A DNA stretch of 64,000 bases. It comes from Flagellimonas hadalis (GTDB lineage Bacteria > Bacteroidota > Bacteroidia > Flavobacteriales > Flavobacteriaceae). This document shows positions 54,005-64,000 of the stretch, piece by piece. The notes under the pieces were generated by a model. It was not told where the DNA came from. It was given only the letters and a program-made list of their open reading frames with translations, and made no database searches. The stretch covers positions 608,678 through 672,677 of the forward strand of contig NZ_VNIK02000001.1 in assembly GCF_007785775.2 (NCBI RefSeq). The letters are read 5' to 3'. Position 1 is the first letter of the stretch. Every line of letters starts with the position of its first letter. A program made the position numbers and the translations under genes.

Positions 54005-54895
54005 CTAGTATTTTATCTCATTCCAGGTGTTGGAATAGAATGGCGCCACTTTGTTGAGGGTTTCCTTCAGTTTGACGATATCCACCTTGGGGCCATCGGA
54101 AAAGATGTTCTGGATCTCCTCGGACTTGGCATCAAAAAAGGTTTGGATCAGAAAGGCATTGGGCCTTCGCTGCACCAGGGTCTCAAAAAGCCGAAGGCTT
54201 CCCGCGACAATCTGCTTGCCGGTGCTATTGTTGTCCGCCAAAATGTCCAATCCCTTCCTGTGGTAGTTGTACATGGCTATGCGGTATTCCCTGAACGAGT
54301 TGCTGAGCAGGTTGTCCACCAGCTCAAACCGGGTGCGCTGCCCTGTTTCCTGGCTCCAACCACTATAATTGGAACTCTGGGCCTGGGTAACAATGTTCTG
54401 GGCCCTTCGGTAAAAATCGTTTCCTCCTTCCAATGAAAAGGTATCGGCATCCAATCCCAAAACCATATAAACGTAGTAGGACATCACGGCCACTAGATTG
54501 GAATCGAAGGAGTTGGGGTTGTAGACCAAGGGCTGAAACTCTTGGTACTGAAAATTGAAGGCATCGTCCTTATAATTGAACACAGGACTTTCGTAGGAAG
54601 TGTTGAACACCGGCCTTGACGACTGGATCTGTATGTTGGCCTCAAAACGGTCCGATTCGTATTGGGTCACCGTGATGAACATCCGCGCATTCACCCGTTC
54701 GTTCTCCCGATACGTCCTGTTCGTCCATTTGCTTTTGTTGACAAAATCGTTCAGGGAACGCTCCAATGTTCTGAAAATCTGTTGATTGGTCTGTCCAACC
54801 TGATCAGAATTGACTGTCACCACACAATTGAGTTCTTGTGCGGAAATCGACAACGAAATGAAAAGTAAAAAAATGGACAACAGTGTCTTATGCAT
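54005..54895 (-). CDS. DUF4835 family exported protein
   Basis: A 296-aa protein with signal peptide (LLSIFLLFISLSISAQ, mature N-terminus Glu after SAQ). The body has strands VVTVNSDQVGQTNQQIFRTLERSLNDFVNKSKWT, then VFNYKDDAFNFQYQEFQPLVYNPNSFDSNLVAVMSYYVYMVLGLDADTFSLEGG, which is the DUF4835 pattern. It is a conserved Bacteroidetes family, always near coaBC and recN, with suspected cell-envelope function. Nothing catalytic is visible. It overlaps coaBC by 8 nt. Confidence 0.9.
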   Translation of the reverse strand: MHKTLLSIFLLFISLSISAQELNCVVTVNSDQVGQTNQQIFRTLERSLNDFVNKSKWTNRTYRENERVNARMFITVTQYESDRFEANIQIQSSRPVFNTSYESPVFNYKDDAFNFQYQEFQPLVYNPNSFDSNLVAVMSYYVYMVLGLDADTFSLEGGNDFYRRAQNIVTQAQSSNYSGWSQETGQRTRFELVDNLLSNSFREYRIAMYNYHRKGLDILADNNSTGKQIVAGSLRLFETLVQRRPNAFLIQTFFDAKSEEIQNIFSDGPKVDIVKLKETLNKVAPFYSNTWNEIKY

Positions 54896-56093
54896 GGATC
54901 TTGGAGATGATTTCTTCCCAAATGTCCGAGGCCACTTCGGGCTTCGTCTTCAATCCAAACGTTTTTATGTGCAAATTCTTATCAATGAAGGTAATTTTAT
55001 TGGTCCCCGAACCAAAACCTGCACCATCCTCCTTCAGCGAATTCAAAACGATACCGTCCAGGTTCTTGCGTTTCAGCTTGCCCTTCGCATTCTCCAGCTC
55101 ATTTTCGGTCTCCAGGGCAAAGCCCACCAAAAACTGATGTGTTTTTTGTTCTCCTAGGGACAGGAGAATATCCGGATTCCGTTCCAGCTCGATCTGCATG
55201 TCGCCATCCTTCTTCTTGATTTTTTCCGTTGCCACCTTTTTGGGTCGGTAGTCAGCGACCGCCGCTGCACAGATGGCTACATCCATATTTTTGTAGTGGC
55301 GATGGCAGGCATCGTACATTTCCCGTGCCGATGTGACCCTGATCAATTCGACAGAGCTATGTTCCAGGTTCAAATAGGTCGGGCCGGACACCAAAATCAC
55401 CTTTGCCCCAAGGTTTGCTGCCCTTTTGGCCAGCTCAAAGCCCATGGTCCCCGATGAATGGTTGCCCAAAAAACGGACGGGATCTATGGCTTCGTAGGTA
55501 GGTCCGGCAGTAATCAACACCTTTTTGCCGCTCAAGGGCAATTCTTTGGCCAGATCTGCTTCGATAAAACTGATAATGTTTTCCGGTTCTGCCATACGTC
55601 CCTCTCCATGTAAGCCACTGGCCAATTCCCCGGTTTCGGCAGGTATCATGGTATTTCCAAAGGATTCCAATTTTTCGATGGAGTTTTTGGTCGATGGATG
55701 TTTGTACATGTCCAAATCCATCGCGGGTGCAAAATAGACGGGGCATTTTGCGGAAAGATAGGTGGCCAAAAGTAGATTGTCGCAAGTGCCGTTGGCCATT
55801 TTGGACAACGTATTGGCCGTTGCCGGGGCAATGAGCATGATGTCCGCCCAAAGACCCAACTCCACATGGTTGTTCCATGTGATGCTCCCATCCTCTTCGT
55901 TCACAAAATCCAGCAGAACGGGATTTTTGGACAAGGTGGACAGTGTGAGGGGGGAAACAAAAGAGCTGGCACTCTCGGTCATCACTATTTTGACCTGGGC
56001 ACCAGCTTTGATCAGTAACCTAACCAGAAATGTGGTCTTGTACGCGGCGATTCCCCCGGAAATACCCAAAAGGATGTTCTTACCGCCAAGCAT
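54888..56093 (-). CDS. coaBC: Bifunctional phosphopantothenoylcysteine decarboxylase / phosphopantothenate--cysteine ligase
   Basis: Two steps of CoA synthesis in one 401-aa protein. The N-terminal flavoprotein CoaC (about 1-190) has ILLGISGGIAAYKT, the catalytic His in NHVELGLWADIMLIAPATANTLSKMANGTCDNLL and the PAMDLDMY substrate clamp. The C-terminal CoaB (about 195-401) has LITAGPTYEAIDPVRFLGNHSSGTMGFELA, the AAVADYRP motif, and the KKDGDMQIELERNPDIL lysine-rich stretch. It sits directly after rpoZ (3-nt gap) and overlaps the DUF4835 gene. Confidence 0.96.
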   Translation of the reverse strand: MLGGKNILLGISGGIAAYKTTFLVRLLIKAGAQVKIVMTESASSFVSPLTLSTLSKNPVLLDFVNEEDGSITWNNHVELGLWADIMLIAPATANTLSKMANGTCDNLLLATYLSAKCPVYFAPAMDLDMYKHPSTKNSIEKLESFGNTMIPAETGELASGLHGEGRMAEPENIISFIEADLAKELPLSGKKVLITAGPTYEAIDPVRFLGNHSSGTMGFELAKRAANLGAKVILVSGPTYLNLEHSSVELIRVTSAREMYDACHRHYKNMDVAICAAAVADYRPKKVATEKIKKKDGDMQIELERNPDILLSLGEQKTHQFLVGFALETENELENAKGKLKRKNLDGIVLNSLKEDGAGFGSGTNKITFIDKNLHIKTFGLKTKPEVASDIWEEIISKIHA

Positions 56094-56096
56094 TTC

Positions 56097-56423
56097 TTAG
56101 GCGTCTTTCTCTGTGTTCCTATAATAGATTTTGTCCTCCAACCACTCCTGAACGGCCAAAGCATGGGGTTTTGGCAATTTTTCATAAAACTTGGACACTT
56201 CAATCTGCTCCTTGTTTTCAAAAACTTCCTCCAAGCTATCGCTGTAGGTGGCAAACTCCTCCAGTTTTTCCAACAACTCTTTTTTGATGTCGGAGTTGAT
56301 CTGGATAGCACGCTTGGATGCTATGGAAATGGCTTCGTAAATGTTACCGGTCTTGGAGTCGAACTCGTTCCTGTTAAGGGTGGCAGTAGAAACCGGAGCT
56401 TTGGTATTCTTCAAATCTTGCAT
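56097..56423 (-). CDS. rpoZ: RNA polymerase omega subunit (Bacteroidetes type)
   Basis: A 108-aa small RNA polymerase subunit that helps assemble beta-prime. The pattern ATLNRNEFDSKTGNIYEAISIASKRAIQINSDIKKELLEKLEEF is the Rpb6/omega fold as it appears in Bacteroidetes. The C-terminal tail (KPHALAVQEWLEDKIYYRNTEKDA) is longer than the gammaproteobacterial form. The position between bamD and coaBC is conserved in this phylum. Confidence 0.92.
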   Translation of the reverse strand: MQDLKNTKAPVSTATLNRNEFDSKTGNIYEAISIASKRAIQINSDIKKELLEKLEEFATYSDSLEEVFENKEQIEVSKFYEKLPKPHALAVQEWLEDKIYYRNTEKDA

Positions 56424-56447
56424 AATGTGTGCAGCTTTAAAAACTTT

Positions 56448-57269
56448 TTATTTTGATACGGTGGCGGTATAGGCGCCCAATTCTTTCTGGATGGCCTTGG
56501 CAAGGTCATCCGCCTCGTCCTTGAACTTGCTTTCAGGAAAATAGCGTATTAAATTGTTGTATGATGCAAGGGCGTCTTCCAAACGCTCCTTTTTCTTGTC
56601 CTCGGTACTGTTCATCGCCAAATTGGTGGTCGCTTCAATACGGTAATACAGTGCTTCTTCCCTGTAGATGGAACCTGGATTGTCCGAGATAAAATTGTCA
56701 AGGGCGGTGATGGCAGAAATCAAAATGGGATAGTTGAACTTGCCCAATTTATTGAACTGCTTGGCTATCTCAATCTCTTTTTTCTCTTTTTTGGTGGTCA
56801 GCTCAGTGGCCATGGCATTGGCCTCTTCGAAAAATTCCGACTCTGGGTAGGTGTTGATAAAGACCTGTAGCTTGGAGAGTGCCTTATCGGTATCCGTTTG
56901 ATCCAGTGTGTAACGTGGAGACAGTTCATAATAGCTCTTGGCACCATAAAAACTGGCCTCTTGTATCTTTTCACTTCTGGGGTAGGATTTCACAAAGCGC
57001 TCAAACTGATATCCGGCCAAATAGTAATCCTCGTTTTTGTAATAACAGTCGGCAAAGAAAAACATGACCCGTTCGCCTTGGGGTTTTCCAACGTATTGTG
57101 GAGCTATCTGCTCGAACAGTCGAACTGCTCTTTTGTAATCCCCTTCGTTGTAGAGTTTTTCGGCCAAATCGTATTTGGCCTTGGAGTCCGTGTTCTTGAG
57201 TACTTTTTGGTACTCACTACAGGACGTTAGAAAAACTACTGCTACGCAAAGAAGGAGAATTGACCTCAT
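56448..57269 (-). CDS. bamD: Outer membrane protein assembly factor BamD
   Basis: A 273-aa lipoprotein of the BAM complex that inserts beta-barrels into the outer membrane. The SPII signal (LLLCVAVVFLTSC) is followed by tandem TPR units: YDLAEKLYNEGDYKRAVRLFEQIAPQYVGKPQGERVMFFFADCYYKNEDYYLAGYQFERFVKSYPRSEK, then YELSPRYTLDQTDTDKALSKLQVFINTYPESEF. Later repeats include ALASYNNLIRYFPESKFKDEA. The ATG at 57269 is preferred over one at 57281, because a TAATTTTG box lies at 57286-57293. Confidence 0.95.
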   Translation of the reverse strand: MRSILLLCVAVVFLTSCSEYQKVLKNTDSKAKYDLAEKLYNEGDYKRAVRLFEQIAPQYVGKPQGERVMFFFADCYYKNEDYYLAGYQFERFVKSYPRSEKIQEASFYGAKSYYELSPRYTLDQTDTDKALSKLQVFINTYPESEFFEEANAMATELTTKKEKKEIEIAKQFNKLGKFNYPILISAITALDNFISDNPGSIYREEALYYRIEATTNLAMNSTEDKKKERLEDALASYNNLIRYFPESKFKDEADDLAKAIQKELGAYTATVSK

Positions 57270-57285
57270 TTTCAAAAACATTTTG

Positions 57286-57293
57286 CAAAATTA
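57286..57293 (-). promoter_or_regulatory. Candidate -7 element of bamD
   Basis: TAATTTTG on the minus strand, 16 nt before the chosen ATG. No -33 TTG is present. It would allow the bamD-rpoZ-coaBC-DUF4835 cluster to be transcribed apart from dapA. Confidence 0.4.
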
Positions 57294-57388
57294 GTGATAA
57301 TGAACGGATTTAAAAAAAACATTTTACCACTCAAAAGTAAGGGTATAGAGGTCACTCCCCAATAATCAAGGGCAATATTTAACGAATT

Positions 57389-58279
57389 TTAAACACGGGC
57401 CGCATCCATCGACTTCAAAAAAGTCTGGATCTTGCCTTTCAAGGATGGACTCGCCTCCACCAAGGGCAACTTCACCACGGCCTTGGAAAGTCCCAGATTT
57501 TCCAGCACACTTTTGATGCCCGCCGGGTTTCCTTCCTCAAAAATAAGTCCCATCAAAGGCAGGAGTTGGTAATGAATCTGATAGGCTTCCGTGGCATTTC
57601 CTTGGAGACCCAAATCCATCATTTTGGAGAATTGGGAGGGCAATCCTTGTCCCAGGACTGATATCACGCCTGCCCCACCCGCCAAAACGGTCGGAAGTGC
57701 CGTGAAATCATCCCCGGAGATGACCAAGAAATCTTTGGGTTTGCCAGCGATGATCTTATCGATCTGTACCATATCGCCACAGGCTTCCTTGATCCCGATG
57801 ATGTTGGAAAAATCGTGTGCGAGGCGTAATGTGGTCTCGTGTGACATGTTACTTCCGGTCCTCGAAGGCACGTTGTATAGGATAACAGGCTTTGTGGAAG
57901 CTCCCGCAATGGCCTTGAAATGCTGATAGATGCCCTCTTGGGTAGGCTTGTTGTAGTATGGGGACACGGAGAGGACGGCATCATATTCCGTCAGATCCAA
58001 CCTATTCAATTCCTCCACAAGTGCTTCCGTATGATTTCCCCCAACACCCAATACCAAAGGCAATCTTCCGGCATTGGTGCGCACCACTACATCCATGACC
58101 AATTGTTTGTCGGCCTTGGAAAGCGTGGCAGATTCCCCAGTGGTGCCCAACACCACCAGATAATCAACACCTCCTTGGATGTTATGCTCCACAATTTGTT
58201 GCAGGGCAATGGTATCCACGGATAAATCTTCCCTGAACGGAGTAACCAAAGCGACTCCTGTACCGATCAATTGTTCCAT
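57389..58279 (-). CDS. dapA: 4-hydroxy-tetrahydrodipicolinate synthase
   Basis: Condenses pyruvate with aspartate semialdehyde, the entry to lysine and diaminopimelate for peptidoglycan. The 296 aa carry [10 protein letters not shown], the [12 protein letters not shown] phosphate/pyruvate loop (about 41), the [14 protein letters not shown] stretch, the catalytic tyrosine in YNVPSRTG (about 134), and the Schiff-base lysine in [11 protein letters not shown] (about 161). [11 protein letters not shown] and [15 protein letters not shown] follow. Its ATG directly follows the stop of the upstream gene (TAAATG), so the two are coupled. Confidence 0.96.
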   Translation of the reverse strand: MEQLIGTGVALVTPFREDLSVDTIALQQIVEHNIQGGVDYLVVLGTTGESATLSKADKQLVMDVVVRTNAGRLPLVLGVGGNHTEALVEELNRLDLTEYDAVLSVSPYYNKPTQEGIYQHFKAIAGASTKPVILYNVPSRTGSNMSHETTLRLAHDFSNIIGIKEACGDMVQIDKIIAGKPKDFLVISGDDFTALPTVLAGGAGVISVLGQGLPSQFSKMMDLGLQGNATEAYQIHYQLLPLMGLIFEEGNPAGIKSVLENLGLSKAVVKLPLVEASPSLKGKIQTFLKSMDAARV

Positions 58280-58813
58280 TTATATTTCGTTTAAAACCTT
58301 TAAATATTTTTTCAATTCCGCTTTGAACAATTTAAAATCGTTCAAGGGCGTGTTCAAGATCAAATCGTTGATCTGTTGATCCTGGGACCCCAAGCCGACC
58401 TTCAAACGTGCCTGTGTCTTGAAGGACAGCAGCTTCATCATCAGGTTGTCCTCCTCATAATAGTTGATGAGCATATCGTACTCCCTGCCCAAAAACTCCA
58501 GTACATATCCGTTCTCTATTTGCCCTTTCCACCCTAGGTCCTTATCCGAGAACATTTGGATGGAATAGGGGGAATTCTTGTCATATTCCCTTTTGTACCC
58601 CACGATTTTGATGGCATTGGGGCGTAGCGAAAATTCCTCGATCAATTCGTAAAAGAGCTCGGCCTTCTGGAAATTGTCCACATCGACTATACAGCCAACA
58701 CGGGTAATTCCCCTTTCCCGGTCTATGGGCAGTGGAGGCTTTTGCATTTCCTCCTTCAAATATTTGAGCCCAGATTTAACCTTAAATTTGTCTTGGAGTC
58801 CCCTTATGAACAT
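58280..58813 (-). CDS. Conserved hypothetical (DUF6913-like)
   Basis: A 177-aa cytoplasmic protein conserved next to dapA in Flavobacteriaceae, tentatively DUF6913. It opens with MFIRGLQDKFKVKSGLKYL. The centre has ITRVGCIVDVDNFQKAELFYELIEEFSLRPNAIKIVGYKREYD, an alpha/beta segment, and YDMLINYYEEDNLMMKLLSFKTQARLKVGLG. No function is visible. I chose the ATG at 58813, since a TACCTTTG box at 58831-58838 leaves too little leader for the ATG at 58825. Confidence 0.75.
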   Translation of the reverse strand: MFIRGLQDKFKVKSGLKYLKEEMQKPPLPIDRERGITRVGCIVDVDNFQKAELFYELIEEFSLRPNAIKIVGYKREYDKNSPYSIQMFSDKDLGWKGQIENGYVLEFLGREYDMLINYYEEDNLMMKLLSFKTQARLKVGLGSQDQQINDLILNTPLNDFKLFKAELKKYLKVLNEI

Positions 58814-58830
58814 ATTTTTGTGCATTTTTA

Positions 58831-58864
58831 CAAAGGTAAATAATCTACCAAGACGACTTAACAA
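58831..58864 (-). promoter_or_regulatory. Candidate promoter of the DUF6913-dapA operon
   Basis: On the minus strand TTG (58862-58864), 23 nt, TACCTTTG (58831-58838). It lies in the short divergent gap to the 5'-nucleotidase C-terminal gene. Confidence 0.5.
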
Positions 58865-58874
58865 AGATACGCAC

Positions 58875-59645
58875 GTGATTGATTTAAAATTTAAACAAAT
58901 TGTTGCAATTGTAACTTTTTGTTTTTTATTCTCCTGTAAGAATACTACCGGCGAGCTCGTCGAAATTCAAGGAAAACAGGTTCCCATTGATGCTTCCATC
59001 AAACCGACCGAATCCATATCCGAATTTGTCGCTCCCTATAGAAACCGCATAGACGAAGTATTGGACAGCACCCTTGCCTTTGCCCCAGAACCATTTTTAT
59101 TGGACGATGGCAAACGGAACACTTCCATGGGCAATTTGATGGCGGACATTGTTTTTAAGGAAACGGCACCCATTTTTAAGGGCAGAACGGGAAAAGAACT
59201 TGATTTTGTGGTACTCAATTACGGCGGTGTACGTTCCATCATCTCGGCAGGCAATGTGAGCGCACGCAATGCGTATGAGGTGATGCCCTTTGAAAATTAC
59301 ATCGTTGTGGTGGAACTCGATGGTTCTGCCGTGAGAAAGCTCATCGATTTTTTGACCAAGGCCACCCGAAGACATCCCATATCCGGCATACAGATCGTAG
59401 TGGACAAGAACGGCGGGCTGGAATCCGTGGACATCCATGGGGAACCTTTTGATGAGTCTCGTATTTACTACGTCGCCACTTCCGATTATTTGGTACAGGG
59501 CGGGCCGAGCGTTGGCTTTTTCGATGAAATGATTTCCGTATCCGATACCGATTACCTATTGCGGAACGCCATAATTGACCATTTCAGGAAAGTGGACACC
59601 TTGAAGGCCGTGGTGGACGATCGCTTTATACAACTGGAAAATTGA
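58875..59645 (+). CDS. 5'-nucleotidase C-terminal domain lipoprotein (GTG start)
   Basis: A 256-aa stand-alone copy of the C-terminal, substrate-binding domain of UshA-type 5'-nucleotidases. The GTG start gives IDLKFKQIVAIVTFCFLFSCKN, an SPII signal. The domain shows LGNLMADIVFKETAP-like (TSMGNLMADIVFKE), LDFVVLNYGGVRSIISAGNVSARNAYEVMPFENYIVVVELDGSAVRKLIDF, YYVATSDYLVQGG and the end DHFRKVDTLKAVVDDRF. The metallophosphoesterase half follows as a separate gene at 59800. The two proteins presumably meet in the periplasm. No ATG is available before the signal peptide. Confidence 0.88.
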   Translation: MIDLKFKQIVAIVTFCFLFSCKNTTGELVEIQGKQVPIDASIKPTESISEFVAPYRNRIDEVLDSTLAFAPEPFLLDDGKRNTSMGNLMADIVFKETAPIFKGRTGKELDFVVLNYGGVRSIISAGNVSARNAYEVMPFENYIVVVELDGSAVRKLIDFLTKATRRHPISGIQIVVDKNGGLESVDIHGEPFDESRIYYVATSDYLVQGGPSVGFFDEMISVSDTDYLLRNAIIDHFRKVDTLKAVVDDRFIQLEN

Positions 59646-59654
59646 AATGTAAAG

Positions 59655-59726
59655 AGTTATCAAGTTATTGAGTTAATCAGTAAACGGTTTGTTTCAATAA
59701 CTCAATAATCCATAACCCAATAACTC
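59655..59726. repeat. Inverted octamer word tracts between the split nucleotidase genes
   Basis: Four octamers in one register, AGTTATCA, AGTTATTG, AGTTAATC and AGTAAACG (59655-59686), face four of the opposite sense, CAATAACT, CAATAATC, CATAACCC and AATAACTC (59695-59726). The two arrays are near reverse complements and can fold into a long imperfect hairpin. Confidence 0.8.
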
Positions 59727-59799
59727 TTATGAAAAATAATATTCATAAAAAGTGAAGTCATACACTTAAGTGTATAGTTTCAAGCAACACATGTGACCA

Positions 59800-60711
59800 A
59801 TGAAAAGAAGGGATTTTTTAACGAACACCGCAGCAGCCTCTACCCTTATAGGCCTGGGGGGATTGGGGATGAACTCTTGTTCCCGTTTGGGTCAAAAGCA
59901 CATCACGATTTTGCACACCAACGACGTGCACAGCCACATAGATCCATTTCCTGCTTCCCATTCCGAGTTCGCCAATTTGGGCGGAATTGCCAAAAGGGCC
60001 ACTTTGGTGGAACAGATACGCAACGAAAATCCGAACACCCTGCTCTTTGATGCCGGGGATATTTTCCAAGGAACACCTTATTTCAATTTTTATGGGGGCG
60101 AACTGGAGTTCAAGTTGATGAGCAAATTGAAGTATGACGCATCGGCCATCGGCAACCATGATTTTGATAATGGGATCGATGGGCTGTTGGCCCAAATGCC
60201 ACATGCCTCCTTTGAACTCCTCTGCGCCAACTACGATTTCACCAACACGGTGATGAACGGTTATGTGAAACCTTACAAGACCTATTTGGTGGACGGCGTC
60301 AAAATTGGGGTCTATGGGCTTGGCATCGAACTTGACGGTCTGGTGACCAAAAAACTGTACAAAGAAACCGTTTATCTGAATCCGTATGAGATCGCTTTGG
60401 ATATGGAGCGAAAATTAAAGGAGGAAGAAAACTGCGACCTGGTCATCTGCCTTTCGCATTTGGGATATGATTACGACAATCCCGAAAGGCCCATGGACAC
60501 CCAATTGGCCCAACGCACCCATTATACCGATCTGATCATTGGAGGGCACACCCACACCTTTCTGGAAAAACCTGATGTGCGGACCAACCGGAAAGGCAAT
60601 GCCGTTTTAGTGAACCAAGTGGGTTGTTACGGCATCAATTTGGGACGCATCGATTTCTATTTTGATCCCGATAAAAATGCCTCCGCCGAAGGAGTGAGTA
60701 TTGTGGTTTGA
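59800..60711 (+). CDS. 5'-nucleotidase metallophosphoesterase (catalytic half, Tat-like signal)
   Basis: A 303-aa calcineurin-like phosphoesterase. The N-terminus MKRRDFL with a Ser/Cys-rich hydrophobic stretch (TNTAAASTLIGLGGLGMNSCS) looks like a twin-arginine signal, possibly with a lipid Cys. Metal ligands are in ILHTNDVHSHIDPF (D-x-H), FDAGDIFQGTPYF, AIGNHDFDNG (GNHD) and DLIIGGHTHTFLEK. The nucleotide-specificity domain is not in this chain but is supplied by the gene just upstream. Together they would dephosphorylate extracellular nucleotides for phosphate and nucleoside uptake. Confidence 0.9.
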   Translation: MKRRDFLTNTAAASTLIGLGGLGMNSCSRLGQKHITILHTNDVHSHIDPFPASHSEFANLGGIAKRATLVEQIRNENPNTLLFDAGDIFQGTPYFNFYGGELEFKLMSKLKYDASAIGNHDFDNGIDGLLAQMPHASFELLCANYDFTNTVMNGYVKPYKTYLVDGVKIGVYGLGIELDGLVTKKLYKETVYLNPYEIALDMERKLKEEENCDLVICLSHLGYDYDNPERPMDTQLAQRTHYTDLIIGGHTHTFLEKPDVRTNRKGNAVLVNQVGCYGINLGRIDFYFDPDKNASAEGVSIVV

Positions 60712-60725
60712 TGTGCTGCGGGAAG

Positions 60726-60944
60726 TTTCAGGTTTCAGGTTTCAGGTTTCAGGTTTCGGGTTTCAGGGCTAAGTTCAAGAGCAAAAAACCCAATGACCAA
60801 GCATCAAATTCCAAATTCCAGTTTGCAGTAAGCAGGGTTTTAGTCGGCAGTAGCAGAACAACCAAAGTCTATTTTCTATGGTCAATGTTCTTTCGTCTCT
60901 TTGGACTTCCGACATCAGACTTCTGACTTCTGACTTCTGACTTC

Positions 60945-60945
<1 letters not shown>
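60726..60945. repeat. Heptamer word tracts at the nucleotidase / 97-aa gene junction
   Basis: Three heptamer arrays occur in one 233-nt gap. They are TTTCAGG x6 with one variant (60726-60767), CA-N5 units CAATGAC, CAAGCAT, CAAATTC, CAAATTC, CAGTTTG, CAGTAAG and CAGGGTT (60791-60839), and GACTTCC, GACATCA, then GACTTCT x4 (60904-60945). The last base of the final unit lies in the stop codon of the convergent gene. The gap holds no other gene or terminator. Confidence 0.85.

Positions 60946-64000
<3,055 letters not shown>

Overview
This window is a contiguous, gene-dense chromosomal segment from a marine-type member of the Flavobacteriaceae (Bacteroidetes). A Muricauda/Allomuricauda-like genome is my best guess from family resemblance, and the genus is not proven. 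The evidence is the set of Bacteroidetes hallmarks. These include a PorP/SprF-type outer-membrane protein, the RprX/RprY two-component pair, DUF4835 between recN and coaBC, a bacillithiol-type YtxJ protein and many SPII lipoproteins. Promoters have the Bacteroidetes form TTG - 19 to 23 nt - TAnnTTTG, often only about 20-30 nt upstream of the start codon, and Shine-Dalgarno sequences are mostly absent. I see no insertion sequence, prophage, CRISPR array, tRNA or rRNA. The one clear RNA gene is the small SRP RNA (ffs).

Layout. 1-16 kb: serine deaminase, panB with an rluA-type synthase, leuA-leuB, a TlpA-like thioredoxin lipoprotein, pheT, a fasciclin protein, an ABC-F ATPase and a Cys-less thioredoxin-fold lipoprotein. 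16-19.5 kb: transaldolase, a short-chain dehydrogenase, ffs, glutaminyl cyclase and a thioesterase. 19.8-24.9 kb: a regulatory island with a LytTR regulator whose receiver is degenerate, two tiny exported-looking proteins, a TPR histidine kinase, a NarL-type regulator and an unknown protein. 24.9-34.5 kb: glyA, an unknown lipoprotein, ytxJ, clpB, a GntP permease-Rid-dipeptidase cassette and a TetR regulator. 34.5-38.7 kb: PorP/SprF-coiled coil-SPOR fusion, histidine phosphatase lipoprotein, smpB and pcm. 38.7-46.2 kb: a forward run from a Gfo/Idh oxidoreductase through hbd, DUF1015, yggS, an exonuclease-GIY-YIG fusion, a Kv-like channel and miaA to gntK. 46.2-58.8 kb: a reverse block of core genes (rprY, rprX, coaE, ybbR, GT2, fabI, recN, DUF4835, coaBC, rpoZ, bamD, dapA). 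58.9-64 kb: a 5'-nucleotidase split into two genes in swapped order, then ligA and a partial prmC.

The strongest unexplained signals are as follows. (1) Short degenerate tandem-word repeats of period 6, 7 and 8 recur in the window. They fill the longer 3'-3' junctions between convergent genes, and two classes lie in frame inside prmC, where they encode extra peptide tracts. (2) A 23-nt motif lies exactly 54 nt upstream of the -7 element of both the LytTR gene and the unknown gene at 24200, which points to an activator-dependent mini-regulon. (3) The LytTR regulator lacks the phospho-acceptor Asp. (4) A sharply AT-rich mosaic patch sits in the sensor part of the TPR kinase. (5) Four convergent gene pairs share interlocked stop codons (TTAA or CTAA).

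Functions are inferred from motifs read by eye. No database search or computation was run. Start codons were chosen from family length, signal peptides and promoter position.
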